Shown here: piece after piece, positions 25,914-35,256 of the stretch | Layout: every line of letters begins with the position of its first letter | Position numbering within the stretch: position 1 is the stretch's first letter | DNA from: Flavobacteriaceae bacterium | Lineage (GTDB): Bacteria > Bacteroidota > Bacteroidia > Flavobacteriales > Flavobacteriaceae | DNA length: 42,656 nucleotides | NCBI GenBank assembly: GCA_030621915.1 | Contig: JAUXGV010000003.1 | Coordinates: 1-42,656 of the forward strand | Direction: 5' to 3' | Translations under genes and position numbers: made by a program | Notes under the pieces: model-generated | Seen by the model: only the letters and a program-made list of their open reading frames with translations | The model's database searches: none | Told to the model about the DNA's origin: nothing

Positions 25914-28172
25914 CTATTTCTTCTCGGAATACAATTCCAATAAATTCATAGTTGCCTTTATCAAATCCTCAGTTTCCAGTAAAATACTAAAATAGAGATT
26001 TGTGTTTTTAGGGCTGGATTCTGTAGTTCTGGTTCGTTCAACCTGTACTTGAACATAATTGGAAACATCATTCAATAATTCTCTTTTTTCCTCAATCAAA
26101 GAAGGCACCTCATCAAATCTACGCTGATCAAATACTTTAGTTACACGTTCGAACATGGCATTCAACTTTTCATTTATTTCAACCAGTTCATTTGCTTGAT
26201 TTTTCTTGAGCGATTTGTGATTATTGTTGATATGCTTATGACTCACCTTAGAAATGAACGCTACAGATTGAGCTATATCCTGTAAATCCCCAATTACATC
26301 AATATAAAATTTACTTGCACTTACCGATGATTCATCTAGGTTTTTAATAAAATAAAAAATATTATTTTGTAAATCTTCTATTTCGTTTTCTAATTTTACA
26401 ACGGTACTTTTGGCTTTTTTTAATTTCTTTAAATCCTCATTAATCAAACCCCGAATCGTGTTTTCATTAATTTTACCAACTCTTCTTAACGCCTTTGATA
26501 TATTATCAGCACTCTCTTCTATAACTCCTTGAACCGATTTACTTTCAGATTTGTTCAAGCTATCTTCAGCTCTTGTTTCTTTGCCTTTTTTAAGATGTTT
26601 GATTGAATTTCGAACCAATAACAAGACTGCCAATAATAATAAGATAGCAATCATGGTTGCGCCACCCAAGTGGATTAAATAAGCCGCAACTCCCGAAGCA
26701 ATAAAAGCTGTTAAAGCAGTACCAAACCAACCTCCAATGACATTTAATACTCCAGCAACTCTATAAACAGCACTTTCACTTCCCCATGCTCGATCTGCCA
26801 GGGAAGTACCCATAGCCACCATAAATGTAACATATGTTGTAGATAGGGGTAATTTATAGGATGTAGCTATCGAAATCAATATCCCAGCAACCATTAAATT
26901 CACTGCTGCACGTACCATATCAAAGGCAGGTAGTTCATGAGTTTTACCTTTCATTAATTCAATAACCGGTTTTTCAAACTGACGTTCAATTTTATTATGC
27001 AAAGATTTGGGTGTTATTATCACAATGTATTTTGACAGTAACATTGAGCCTCTTACCAACCCTCTTGACAATGAATTTGGTTGAAAACGCTCTTGTATTT
27101 CACCTTGACTTGATAAATCAAGTGATGTTTTTAAAACGCTCCTGGATTTACTTGAAAACCATAATGTCATTACCATGATCATTCCAGCAATAAACAATAA
27201 TAATGTTGGTGTAGGCACTTTTTCACCTAAAATACCCATGGCAAATTCAGGTGCAGCAACTCCTGAAGCTACCCAAGCTTCATAGGATTGCCAAGCAGCA
27301 ATGGGCACACCTATAAAATTGACCAAATCATTACCTGCAAATGCCAGTGCCAACGCAAAAGTTCCAACCATTATTATTAGCTTATAGATATTAGCCTTTA
27401 AAATACTAATATATACATATGATAATAACGACCATATAACAAGACTTATAGTAACAATTATCAATACATTATTCTCTAGAAAATCTTTGATGGTTAAACC
27501 ACCAATAAAATCAAAACTTTGTTTTGCAATATCAGCTCCTTTAATTCCTTTCATCAGGATAAAGTAAACAATAGATGTCAAGGCCACTCCTCCAAATAAG
27601 GCACCTACCCATTTAGCTTTTTTCTCAAAATTATATGATAAAAGTATACGAGAAATATATTGTACAAAGGCTCCAATAGAAAACGCAACGACGACTGAAA
27701 GTAAAATACCCAATATAATTTGAGTAGCTTTGGAAGTATTAATATAGGATGTTACTTCGGAAAAACTTCCTCCATCAGCTCCAATTTTAATCAAAGCTAC
27801 GGCAACAGCAGCACCCAATAATTCAAACACAATAGATACCGTTGTTGATGTAGGCATCCCAAGGGTATTAAAAAAATCAAGCAGCAATATATCTGTAATC
27901 ATTACTGCCATAAAAATGATCATGATATCGCTAAACATGAACATATCAGGATTGAATATCCCCTTTCTAGCCACTTCCATCATACCGCTTGAAAAAATGG
28001 CACCAAAAGCAATACCGAGACTTGCAACGATCATAATGGTCCTAAAAGAAATTGCTTTTGAACCAATTGCGGAATTTAAAAAATTAACTGCATCGTTACT
28101 AACGCCAACTACCAAGTCAGCCACAGCTAGAATGGCAAGTGCCACAATCATCATTAAGTAAAAGTTATCCAT
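25914..28172 (-). CDS. PiT-family inorganic phosphate transporter with PhoU-like tail
   Basis: This 752-residue protein contains both PiT signature repeats, GVSNDAVNFLNS (23-34) and GNDLVNFIGVP (near 280), plus about ten or more membrane segments. The C-terminal region (about 535-752) is soluble and helical and resembles the PhoU-like regulator domain encoded separately in many PiT operons. Bacteroidetes commonly carry this fusion. It imports phosphate with a cation across the inner membrane; the PhoU-like tail may gate it. A perfect -7 box TAGGTTTG lies 25 nt upstream, so it is transcribed at least partly on its own. An OprP-like porin gene lies upstream on the same strand. Confidence 0.92.
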   Translation of the reverse strand: MDNFYLMMIVALAILAVADLVVGVSNDAVNFLNSAIGSKAISFRTIMIVASLGIAFGAIFSSGMMEVARKGIFNPDMFMFSDIMIIFMAVMITDILLLDFFNTLGMPTSTTVSIVFELLGAAVAVALIKIGADGGSFSEVTSYINTSKATQIILGILLSVVVAFSIGAFVQYISRILLSYNFEKKAKWVGALFGGVALTSIVYFILMKGIKGADIAKQSFDFIGGLTIKDFLENNVLIIVTISLVIWSLLSYVYISILKANIYKLIIMVGTFALALAFAGNDLVNFIGVPIAAWQSYEAWVASGVAAPEFAMGILGEKVPTPTLLLFIAGMIMVMTLWFSSKSRSVLKTSLDLSSQGEIQERFQPNSLSRGLVRGSMLLSKYIVIITPKSLHNKIERQFEKPVIELMKGKTHELPAFDMVRAAVNLMVAGILISIATSYKLPLSTTYVTFMVAMGTSLADRAWGSESAVYRVAGVLNVIGGWFGTALTAFIASGVAAYLIHLGGATMIAILLLLAVLLLVRNSIKHLKKGKETRAEDSLNKSESKSVQGVIEESADNISKALRRVGKINENTIRGLINEDLKKLKKAKSTVVKLENEIEDLQNNIFYFIKNLDESSVSASKFYIDVIGDLQDIAQSVAFISKVSHKHINNNHKSLKKNQANELVEINEKLNAMFERVTKVFDQRRFDEVPSLIEEKRELLNDVSNYVQVQVERTRTTESSPKNTNLYFSILLETEDLIKATMNLLELYSEKK

Positions 28173-28197
28173 AAAAAATTTGTTAAAAGTACCGATG

Positions 28198-28205
28198 CAA
28201 ACCTA
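28198..28205 (-). promoter_or_regulatory. -7 box of the PiT gene
   Basis: On the minus strand, TAGGTTTG matches TAnnTTTG exactly, 25 nt before the ATG. No TTG is found at the expected -33 distance. No Pho box was recognised in the 220-bp gap between this gene and the porin. Confidence 0.45.
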
Positions 28206-28392
28206 GTTTAAATAAACAAAATGAATGTTATGAAAATGTTATCAATTTAAAGAAATATGAAATAAGGTATTCCTTTTGAATAGAAATGAACTACTGTTTT
28301 TGGTTTCAATAATTTCAAAAAAAACCGTTTTTTTATTAACCAAAATTATAATACAAATTGATTGTTAGATGAATTTTTTAATTTGATTGGCT

Positions 28393-29586
28393 TTAAAAGT
28401 GAATCTCAAACTGAAGCCTATACATTAATGAATTGCCCAAGCCTGCCAGCGTTAAATAACTTAAGTCAGATTGAACTTTTAACTTATGTCCAACTATATA
28501 TTTGGAAACTCCAAGCGTATATTGATTACTTTTATCTTTGTTTTTTAGATCAATTGATGAAAACCTTCCTGTTACTTCCCAATTTTTTGGGAATAAATAT
28601 CCTGATTGCAAATTTAGACCATTTCCTTCCTGAACAACAATTCCGGTTTCCGAACCATCTGAATTTTTTGCAATTGGATCTTCTGCATCTCTTTTAGAAT
28701 ATTCGGCCATAAAGGAAAATCCTTTGTGTTTTAGTATGGCATCAACAAATAATGTTGAAATATTAGTTTCATAAAACCCAATATCATTTTCCATATATAA
28801 ACCTCTATTGCTAAGATTCCTTACTGCATTATTATTAAAATCATATGAAATACCCATGGCTAACTTTGGTTTCGGTTCTCTTTCCAATGAGCTCCCTAAA
28901 TAATCACCTTTATTTTTAAACTTTCCAAAAGGTAAAAACTCCAAACGACCCGTATATTGATAACCCCCAAGATTACCCGTGACTACATTTCTTCCTTCTC
29001 CTTGGGCTATGGAAAAAACTTCTCGAATAATAAAACGTTCAGAAATATTAAAATGATGTCTTAATTGTATACCAATATCTCTATCAATATTAAATCTGGC
29101 ATTTAAGAGAGACCTATCCACCAACTGCAAATTTGCCGACGAAATTACACGTTCTCTGTTTCCGGGCAGTTTTGTTTGACCAAACCATAAAACAAAATTT
29201 TCATAAAAATTCCATTTCATCACAGCATCTAATATATATCTTGGTGCATTAGCCGTATATTTTGAAGCTCCAGCCATGTCCCTGTTTGATACACCAAATT
29301 CAATTTTGTATTGAAGCTTTGGAGAAAAGGCAAAACCATTAAACTTTAATCGGGCTCTACGGATTAAAAAACTGGTATTCCCATTATTAAATTGATTATC
29401 TTGATAATCCCAATTGGTAGAAGACAAAAATTGGATTCTTGGCGCAAACTTAACACTCCATGAACTGTCTTTAGCGACATGATTCACCATTCCTTTACCA
29501 AATTTTGTGTCGCTAAACATTTGTGAATGAACTGACAGATTGGTTAATAACAATGCAACTATTAGGGCAATATAAATTTTATTCAT
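28393..29586 (-). CDS. Phosphate-selective porin O/P-like outer-membrane protein
   Basis: This 397-residue protein has a signal peptide (MNKIYIALIVALLL, cleavage near VHS-Q at about 22). The body is an OprO/OprP-type 16-stranded barrel, with the family segment FLIRRARLKFNGF early in the mature part and a terminal aromatic strand YRLQFEIHF. The frame is open 7 codons further to a GTG at 29607, but that codon begins inside the -7 promoter box, so ATG at 29586 is preferred. It lies 220 nt upstream of the PiT phosphate transporter on the same strand. This makes outer-membrane passage of phosphate or polyphosphate plausible; the ion selectivity is inferred. Confidence 0.9.
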   Translation of the reverse strand: MNKIYIALIVALLLTNLSVHSQMFSDTKFGKGMVNHVAKDSSWSVKFAPRIQFLSSTNWDYQDNQFNNGNTSFLIRRARLKFNGFAFSPKLQYKIEFGVSNRDMAGASKYTANAPRYILDAVMKWNFYENFVLWFGQTKLPGNRERVISSANLQLVDRSLLNARFNIDRDIGIQLRHHFNISERFIIREVFSIAQGEGRNVVTGNLGGYQYTGRLEFLPFGKFKNKGDYLGSSLEREPKPKLAMGISYDFNNNAVRNLSNRGLYMENDIGFYETNISTLFVDAILKHKGFSFMAEYSKRDAEDPIAKNSDGSETGIVVQEGNGLNLQSGYLFPKNWEVTGRFSSIDLKNKDKSNQYTLGVSKYIVGHKLKVQSDLSYLTLAGLGNSLMYRLQFEIHF

Positions 29587-29606
29587 TCTATAATTTTTTT
29601 TCGCCA

Positions 29607-29614
29607 CAAATATA
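29607..29614 (-). promoter_or_regulatory. -7 box of the porin gene (decides the start codon)
   Basis: On the minus strand, TATATTTG matches TAnnTTTG exactly and ends 20 nt before the ATG at 29586. Its last base is the G of the alternative GTG start, which would therefore precede the transcript. No TTG is found at the -33 distance. Confidence 0.5.
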
Positions 29615-29741
29615 TTTACACCTATGTTAAGTTATGGTTAAGTCCACATTAAAAAAATGTCAATTATACTTTATGAATTTTAAATTTAGCATCATTTTTT
29701 TTATCAAAAACCTTATCTTGTAACTCATAAATAATTCAATT

Positions 29742-31082
29742 ATGAACTGGGAACAATTACTTTCATTAAAACGTTTTGGTGACGCTATAAAAAGATTAAG
29801 AATCAATCAGGATGATACACGATTGGGTTTTGAGGTAGATTATGATAGAATTATTTTTTCAGATTCATTCCGAAGTTTACAGGACAAAACACAAGTTGTG
29901 CCTTTATCAAAAACCGATTTTGTCCATACAAGATTAACACATAGTCTAGAAGTGTCTGTTGTAGCTAGAACTTTAGGCCGAGTAGTTGGAAAATATATTC
30001 TTGAAAAATATCCTGAACTTGTTAAAAAGGGATATCAAACCAATGATTTTGGTGCCATAGTTGCCGCCGCAGCCTTATCACATGATATTGGCAACCCCCC
30101 ATTTGGACATAGTGGTGAAAAAGCCATTGGCGAATATTTTATATCAGGAAATGGGAAAAAATTTAAAGACGAATTAAATGTCAAGGAATGGCAGGATTTA
30201 ATAGATTTTGAGGGCAATGCCAATGGGTTTAAAATATTAAGTGAATCTAGAGAAGGAATTGAAGGAGGCCTCCGACTTTCCTATGCAACATTGGGTGCTT
30301 TTATGAAGTACCCCAAAGAATCATTTCCCAAAAATCCCAGTTCGAATATTGTTGATAAAAAATTTGGGGTTTTTCAAAATGATACAACATTTTTTCTAGA
30401 AGTTGCTCATGAATTGGGATTACAAAAATTGAGAAACGACAAGCATATAGCATATATGAGACATCCTTTGGCTTTTTTAGTGGAAGCTGCAGATGACATT
30501 TGTTATACCATCATTGATTTTGAGGATGGAATCAATTTAGGTTTAGTATCTGAGGACTATGCCTTAGAATACTTAATTAATTTGGTTAAGGATACCATAA
30601 ATACAAAGAAATATCATGCCTTGCAAAATACTAAAGATCGAATTAGTTATTTAAGAGCTTTAGCCATTGGTAATTTAATCCAAGAAGCAATTTCTATATT
30701 TATTGAAAATGAAGAAGCGATTTTAAATGGAAAATTTAATCGTTCCTTGCTTGAAAAAAGTAAATATGAGGCTCAAATAAATGATATTATCAAATTAAGT
30801 ATTGAAAAAATATATAAAAGTAGTGAAGTAGTTGAAAAAGAAATTGCGGGATATAGTATTATTGCTGATTTATTAGATGTCTTTATTAATGCCATTAACA
30901 ATACTTTTCATCAGAAAGCTTCAAATTATGATCAACTAATATTATTGCTTTTGCCTGATAGCTGTAAAAATATTCATGATAATTTGTATGACAGGATACT
31001 TATGATTTGTGGATTTGTTGCAGGAATGTCTGATAAAGCTGCTACATTGATTCATAAAAAAATAAAGGGGGTTGAAATTTAA
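29742..31082 (+). CDS. dgt: dGTP triphosphohydrolase (dNTPase)
   Basis: This 446-residue HD-domain protein has metal ligands His67 (TRLTHSLEV), His114 and Asp115 (LSHDIGNPPFGHSGE), with a later Asp in EAADDICY. RLGFEVDYDRIIFSDSFRSLQDKTQV near the N-terminus is the dGTPase signature. It hydrolyses dGTP (or other dNTPs) to the nucleoside and inorganic triphosphate, which balances the pools produced by NrdAB encoded 4 kb away. It appears monocistronic and ends facing the DUF3078 gene. No strong promoter match was found in the 134-bp upstream gap. Confidence 0.94.
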   Translation: MNWEQLLSLKRFGDAIKRLRINQDDTRLGFEVDYDRIIFSDSFRSLQDKTQVVPLSKTDFVHTRLTHSLEVSVVARTLGRVVGKYILEKYPELVKKGYQTNDFGAIVAAAALSHDIGNPPFGHSGEKAIGEYFISGNGKKFKDELNVKEWQDLIDFEGNANGFKILSESREGIEGGLRLSYATLGAFMKYPKESFPKNPSSNIVDKKFGVFQNDTTFFLEVAHELGLQKLRNDKHIAYMRHPLAFLVEAADDICYTIIDFEDGINLGLVSEDYALEYLINLVKDTINTKKYHALQNTKDRISYLRALAIGNLIQEAISIFIENEEAILNGKFNRSLLEKSKYEAQINDIIKLSIEKIYKSSEVVEKEIAGYSIIADLLDVFINAINNTFHQKASNYDQLILLLLPDSCKNIHDNLYDRILMICGFVAGMSDKAATLIHKKIKGVEI

Positions 31083-31179
31083 GTTCTCAGCTTAAATTCA
31101 AGAGAAATTTTCGGATAAAGAATTTATTGAAACCAACTATCCTCGACATAGTCTGCCAGCCTCGAAGAATTCTTCTCGA

Positions 31180-32562
31180 TTAAAATTTATACAAAATTCC
31201 AATTCCTAATTGTTGTTTCAATTGAATTCTGGCTGGAAAGGTTTCTAATTCTCCATCTCCATTAGTATCCTCTTTATACTTAATGTCATCATCATAAAGT
31301 ACTTGTGCAGCAATATTAGCTTCTAAAAAACTATTGACTTTGAATTTAAATTTCAAATCCCAATTGAAATCCACATTTCCAAAATTATTTAGATAATCTG
31401 AATAGATACCCAACCGATTCATCATGGCTACATTTTTGAATAGTTCCGTATCCCATCTCGTCTGTATTAGGGCTCCAAATTCATGTCTTGATCTTTCACC
31501 GGGTACTACACCAAAGTCACCATTATTTGAAAGTTCCTCATCAAAAACATACGTTGATTTAAGTGTTAATGGTGACAAATAAATTGAAAAATGTTTCTTT
31601 TCAAGATTGTATCTAGCTCCTGCTCCTAAAAACATGTATGCCGGAGCAAAAAATCTTGAAATCGGGTTATCAACATCCGGATACTTGTATCCATCCGTAA
31701 ATTGAGTATAAAAATTAAATTTTACGGTATAATACCAATTAGAATAGGCATTTTTCCTATAACCAAAAGTTGAATTAATTCTAATTTGATCATCGGTTTT
31801 ACGTAACTCTCTATCTGCCTGTTTGTTCAAACCATATCGCGCTAAAATTTCATTCTCCCAAAGCGTGAATTGTTTTTTATAGGTTTGACCCAAATAAACT
31901 TTAAATATTCCTGCTATAGAATTTACCCCTCCCGCATTCCAATTTAAAAAGGCAACTTGGTGTATATCTAACCCTATGTTATTTTTATTAACCCACCAGG
32001 CCGTATCTCTTACATAATCTAACTTATTCATCTTAACTTGCCCTACTGGAGTTTTAATATCAATTGGATCAATACTAAAGTCGTATTTTGTAAATAATTG
32101 TTGCTCTAATTTTGGAAAAGGAATGAAGGATGAATCTTGCGAAAATGAATTGACGAATAATCTATATTTTGGAATATAATCTGTATGATAAAATACTGTG
32201 TCTTTTGTTACGGTATCATTTTCGATTTTAATATTATATAAGGTATCTATATTTATTTTATAGAAGGGTTTTAACAAGGAATCGAGTAATGATTTTCTAA
32301 TTTGTACAAAGTTGAGTTTTACAATGGTATCCGTTTTTAAACTGTCATTGTCAAACTCCAATTTGGTAGAGTCAATTTTCTTAGCAAGTTTTAATTGATC
32401 TACTTTTAGAGAATCAATTTTAAACGTAACAATTGTAGTATCAATTTCTTTGGTCAACAAATCCATATTGACAATCGCTGAATCCCTCTTTGAATCCGTT
32501 ATTTGTGCATTAGAAAGCGTAATACAAAAAATTGCAATTGCCAATACAAAAGTTCGTTTCAT
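31180..32562 (-). CDS. DUF3078-type outer-membrane protein
   Basis: This 460-residue protein has a signal peptide (1-19, SNA-Q). A charged, Asp/Lys/Thr-rich N-terminal third (about 20-150) is followed by a beta-rich domain from WWVNKNNIGLDIHQVAFLNWNAGG to the terminal QQLGIGILYKF strand. The 'NQVAFxNWxxGG' block and the length fit the Bacteroidetes DUF3078 family, predicted barrels of unknown function. It starts 24 nt after dxs and is probably co-transcribed with it, an association I have seen in related genomes. The long, low-complexity N-terminal segment probably lies in the periplasm. Confidence 0.85.
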   Translation of the reverse strand: MKRTFVLAIAIFCITLSNAQITDSKRDSAIVNMDLLTKEIDTTIVTFKIDSLKVDQLKLAKKIDSTKLEFDNDSLKTDTIVKLNFVQIRKSLLDSLLKPFYKINIDTLYNIKIENDTVTKDTVFYHTDYIPKYRLFVNSFSQDSSFIPFPKLEQQLFTKYDFSIDPIDIKTPVGQVKMNKLDYVRDTAWWVNKNNIGLDIHQVAFLNWNAGGVNSIAGIFKVYLGQTYKKQFTLWENEILARYGLNKQADRELRKTDDQIRINSTFGYRKNAYSNWYYTVKFNFYTQFTDGYKYPDVDNPISRFFAPAYMFLGAGARYNLEKKHFSIYLSPLTLKSTYVFDEELSNNGDFGVVPGERSRHEFGALIQTRWDTELFKNVAMMNRLGIYSDYLNNFGNVDFNWDLKFKFKVNSFLEANIAAQVLYDDDIKYKEDTNGDGELETFPARIQLKQQLGIGILYKF

Positions 32563-32586
32563 TATTAATAAATTAATGCTGTAAAA

Positions 32587-34401
32587 TTAATCTTTTTTAT
32601 AATAACCCTTTAATAATGATTCTATACATTTTTGGATGGATTTTTCATCTATTTCAATCAATTCATGTAACTCTTCAACAGTTCCATGAGGCACAAATTT
32701 ATCAGAAATACCCATATTTTTAATGATCTTATTTTGATAATTATTTTGTACATAAAAATCATTAATTGCACTTCCAATCCCTCCAATTATTGTGCCATCT
32801 TCAATTGTTATAATTTTATCAAATTTGTTAAAAATTTGATGTAATAATATTTTATCCAGAGGCTTCACAAAACGCATATCAACATGAGCAACAGTTCCCA
32901 TAGGGAAATGTTCAATTACGTTTTTAATTTCCTGCTCCCAGCATCCAATACTTAAAATAGCTACTTGCGTACCTGGTATCAGTATTTGGGCTTTTCCAAT
33001 TTCAATCTTCTCAAACTGTTGCTTCCAATTGATTAGAAAACCTCTGCCTCTTGGATAACGAATTGCTATGGGATTGTCTAATCCCAACTGAGCTGTGTAC
33101 ATGATATTTCGCAACTCAATTTCATTCCTTGGGGCAAATATGATCATATTGGGTATAATTCTTAAAAATGCCAAATCGAATACTCCATGATGTGTGGCAC
33201 CATCTTCCCCCACCAATCCTGCTCTATCAATACAAAATATTACAGGTAAATTCTGGAGGGCTACATCATGAATCACTTGATCATAGGCTCTTTGCAAAAA
33301 AGTAGAATACACAACGCAATATGGAATCATTCCCTGAGTGGCCAAACCTGCCGATAAAGTAACCGCATGTTGCTCTGCGATGCCTACGTCAAAGGCTCTA
33401 TCAGGATACTTTTCTATCATAAATTTTAGGGAACTTCCAGTAGGCATAGCAGGGGTTATTCCAATAATATTTTTGTTAGAATCAGCCAGTTCAACCAAGG
33501 TGTGTCCAAATACATCCTGAAATTTCGGCGCTAGATTATCTAAAGGCTGACTAGACAATTCTCCGGTTTTGGCATCAAATTTTCCAGGAGCATGATAAGT
33601 TACTTGATCTTCTTCGGCTCTTGATAATCCTTTACCTTTTTTTGTGATCACATGAAGAAATTTGGGGCCCTTTATTTCTTTTAATTTCTCTAATTCCAAA
33701 ATAACGGCCTCCAAATCATGTCCATCAATGGGTCCGAAATACGAAAAGTTTAAAGCCTCAAAAATATTTTCCTGCCTCGCTAGCAATCGGGTTTTATGAA
33801 CATCTTTTCCATCTTTTATCTGAGTAAGGTATTTTTTTAATGCTCCTACATTGGGATCAATTCCCATTTCATTGTCATTGAGAATAATCAACAAATTTGA
33901 TTTTGCAACTCCAGCATGATTCAATCCTTCAAATGCCATTCCACTTGCAATACTGGCATCTCCAATTACAGCAATATGGTGTTTTTCAAATTCGCCATTT
34001 AATCTGGAGGCTATGGCCATACCTAAGGCAGCAGAAATTGAAGTGGAAGAATGCCCAACCCCAAAGGTATCATATACACTTTCACTTCTTTTAGGAAACC
34101 CAGATAAGCCATTAAATTGCCTATTGGTGCTAAATAATTCTCGTCTACCGGTTAATATTTTATGTGGATATGCCTGGTGACCAACATCCCAAACCAATAA
34201 ATCATTGGGAGTGTCAAAAACATAATGAAGCCCAATCGTAAGTTCAATAACGCCTAAACTTGCTCCTAAATGCCCTTTTTTTACCGAAACAATATCAATG
34301 ATAAACTTTCTAAGTTCATCAGCCAAATTAGGCAAATCTTTAGCTGCTAAAACCCTAAGATCATAAGGACTGTTAATATGTTGTAATTGTTTTATTTTCA
34401 C
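32587..34401 (-). CDS. dxs: 1-deoxy-D-xylulose-5-phosphate synthase
   Basis: This transketolase-family enzyme (604 residues from the chosen start) has WDVGHQAYPHKILTGR, the thiamine-diphosphate/Mg2+ motif beginning GDASIASGMAFEGLNHAG, the catalytic-Glu region FDVGIAEQHAV, and DRAGLVGEDGATHHG. It condenses pyruvate and glyceraldehyde-3-phosphate into DXP, the entry step of the MEP isoprenoid pathway, in the cytoplasm. The frame is open further upstream to ATG 34443 and beyond. However, a perfect promoter at 34407-34437 lies between that ATG and GTG 34401, and family N-termini align with the GTG. GTG 34401 is therefore chosen. It is divergent from murI and followed by the DUF3078 gene. Confidence 0.93.
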   Translation of the reverse strand: MKIKQLQHINSPYDLRVLAAKDLPNLADELRKFIIDIVSVKKGHLGASLGVIELTIGLHYVFDTPNDLLVWDVGHQAYPHKILTGRRELFSTNRQFNGLSGFPKRSESVYDTFGVGHSSTSISAALGMAIASRLNGEFEKHHIAVIGDASIASGMAFEGLNHAGVAKSNLLIILNDNEMGIDPNVGALKKYLTQIKDGKDVHKTRLLARQENIFEALNFSYFGPIDGHDLEAVILELEKLKEIKGPKFLHVITKKGKGLSRAEEDQVTYHAPGKFDAKTGELSSQPLDNLAPKFQDVFGHTLVELADSNKNIIGITPAMPTGSSLKFMIEKYPDRAFDVGIAEQHAVTLSAGLATQGMIPYCVVYSTFLQRAYDQVIHDVALQNLPVIFCIDRAGLVGEDGATHHGVFDLAFLRIIPNMIIFAPRNEIELRNIMYTAQLGLDNPIAIRYPRGRGFLINWKQQFEKIEIGKAQILIPGTQVAILSIGCWEQEIKNVIEHFPMGTVAHVDMRFVKPLDKILLHQIFNKFDKIITIEDGTIIGGIGSAINDFYVQNNYQNKIIKNMGISDKFVPHGTVEELHELIEIDEKSIQKCIESLLKGYYKKD

Positions 34402-34406
34402 GAACA

Positions 34407-34437
34407 CAAAACTACAATTATCTTTGAAGCAAGCAAA
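34407..34437 (-). promoter_or_regulatory. Promoter of dxs placing transcription start at the GTG codon
   Basis: On the minus strand, TTTG (34437-34434) is 19 nt from TAGTTTTG (34414-34407), a full match to the Bacteroidetes consensus. Only 5 nt separate the -7 box from GTG at 34401, so the mRNA would have essentially no leader. The box also rules out ATG 34443 for this transcript. Confidence 0.7.
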
Positions 34438-34466
34438 GAACATTAATCTCCATTTTATTCTTTTAA

Positions 34467-35255
34467 ATGAAAAAAAATCCAATTGGCATGTTTGATTCCG
34501 GCATTGGAGGAATCACTATTTATGAAGAAATTCACAAACTATTACCTAATGAAAGCATCATATATTTAGCGGATAGCAAAAATGCGCCTTATGGTCAAAA
34601 ATCAAAAGAAGAAATAATTGAGTTTAGTTTTAAGAATACTGATTATTTATTGAATAAAGGTTGTAAACTTATTGTTGTGGCTTGCAATACGGCTTCCACA
34701 AATGCGGTTAAAGAGTTACGTGAAAAATACGACGTGCCATTTATTAGAATTCAACCAGCAATAAAACCTGCAGCATTAAAATCAAAAACAAAAGTTGTTG
34801 GAATTTTGGCAACAGAAAGTACATTGTCAAGCAATTTATATAATGAAACTTCCCAAAAATTTGCTCAAGGAGTGTTGGTTATAGAACAAAAAGGAAATGG
34901 AATTGTTTCATTAATTGAATCGGGAAAAATGTTTTCAATGGAAATGGATGAACTCATTGAAAAATATATTTTACAAATGCTCCAAAAAAATATTGATCAA
35001 CTTGTATTGGGTTGTACTCACTACCCTCTATTGAGAAGTAAAATAAAATATATTGCTGGTGAAAAAGTAAATATTATTGATTCAGGTGAAGCCATTGCAC
35101 GACAAACGAAAAATATATTAGAAAAGGAAAATCTAATAAATGATAGTGACAGTATTAAAACACAACAATTTTATATCAATAAAAACTCAGAAGTGTTTCA
35201 ACAAATTTTAAACAGATTTGATAAATATTTTAAGGCTGAAAGGCTTAATTTTTAA
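34467..35255 (+). CDS. murI: Glutamate racemase
   Basis: This 262-residue protein begins with the substrate loop IGMFDSGIGG (Asp10). The two catalytic cysteines are Cys73 (VACNTAS) and Cys183 (LGCTHYPLL), and SKNAPYG is also conserved. It interconverts L- and D-glutamate for peptidoglycan synthesis in the cytoplasm. It begins 65 bp from the dxs start on the opposite strand, so the two genes share a very short divergent regulatory region. The stop is followed after one nucleotide by tadA, giving coupled translation. Confidence 0.96.
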   Translation: MKKNPIGMFDSGIGGITIYEEIHKLLPNESIIYLADSKNAPYGQKSKEEIIEFSFKNTDYLLNKGCKLIVVACNTASTNAVKELREKYDVPFIRIQPAIKPAALKSKTKVVGILATESTLSSNLYNETSQKFAQGVLVIEQKGNGIVSLIESGKMFSMEMDELIEKYILQMLQKNIDQLVLGCTHYPLLRSKIKYIAGEKVNIIDSGEAIARQTKNILEKENLINDSDSIKTQQFYINKNSEVFQQILNRFDKYFKAERLNF

Positions 35256-35256
35256 T

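Noticed and set aside
28362-28697. 111-codon plus-strand frame opposite the porin 3' end
   Set aside because: It lies antisense to the conserved C-terminal strands of the porin, and its composition is that of a reversed coding strand.
31084-31179. Inverted repeats between dgt and the DUF3078 gene as a bidirectional terminator
   Set aside because: The stems are short or imperfect and lack T-runs on either side; evidence too weak to annotate.
34402-34482. Longer Dxs with upstream start codons
   Set aside because: The extra residues are unlike Dxs N-termini, the first would overlap the divergent murI start, and a consensus promoter lies inside the extension.
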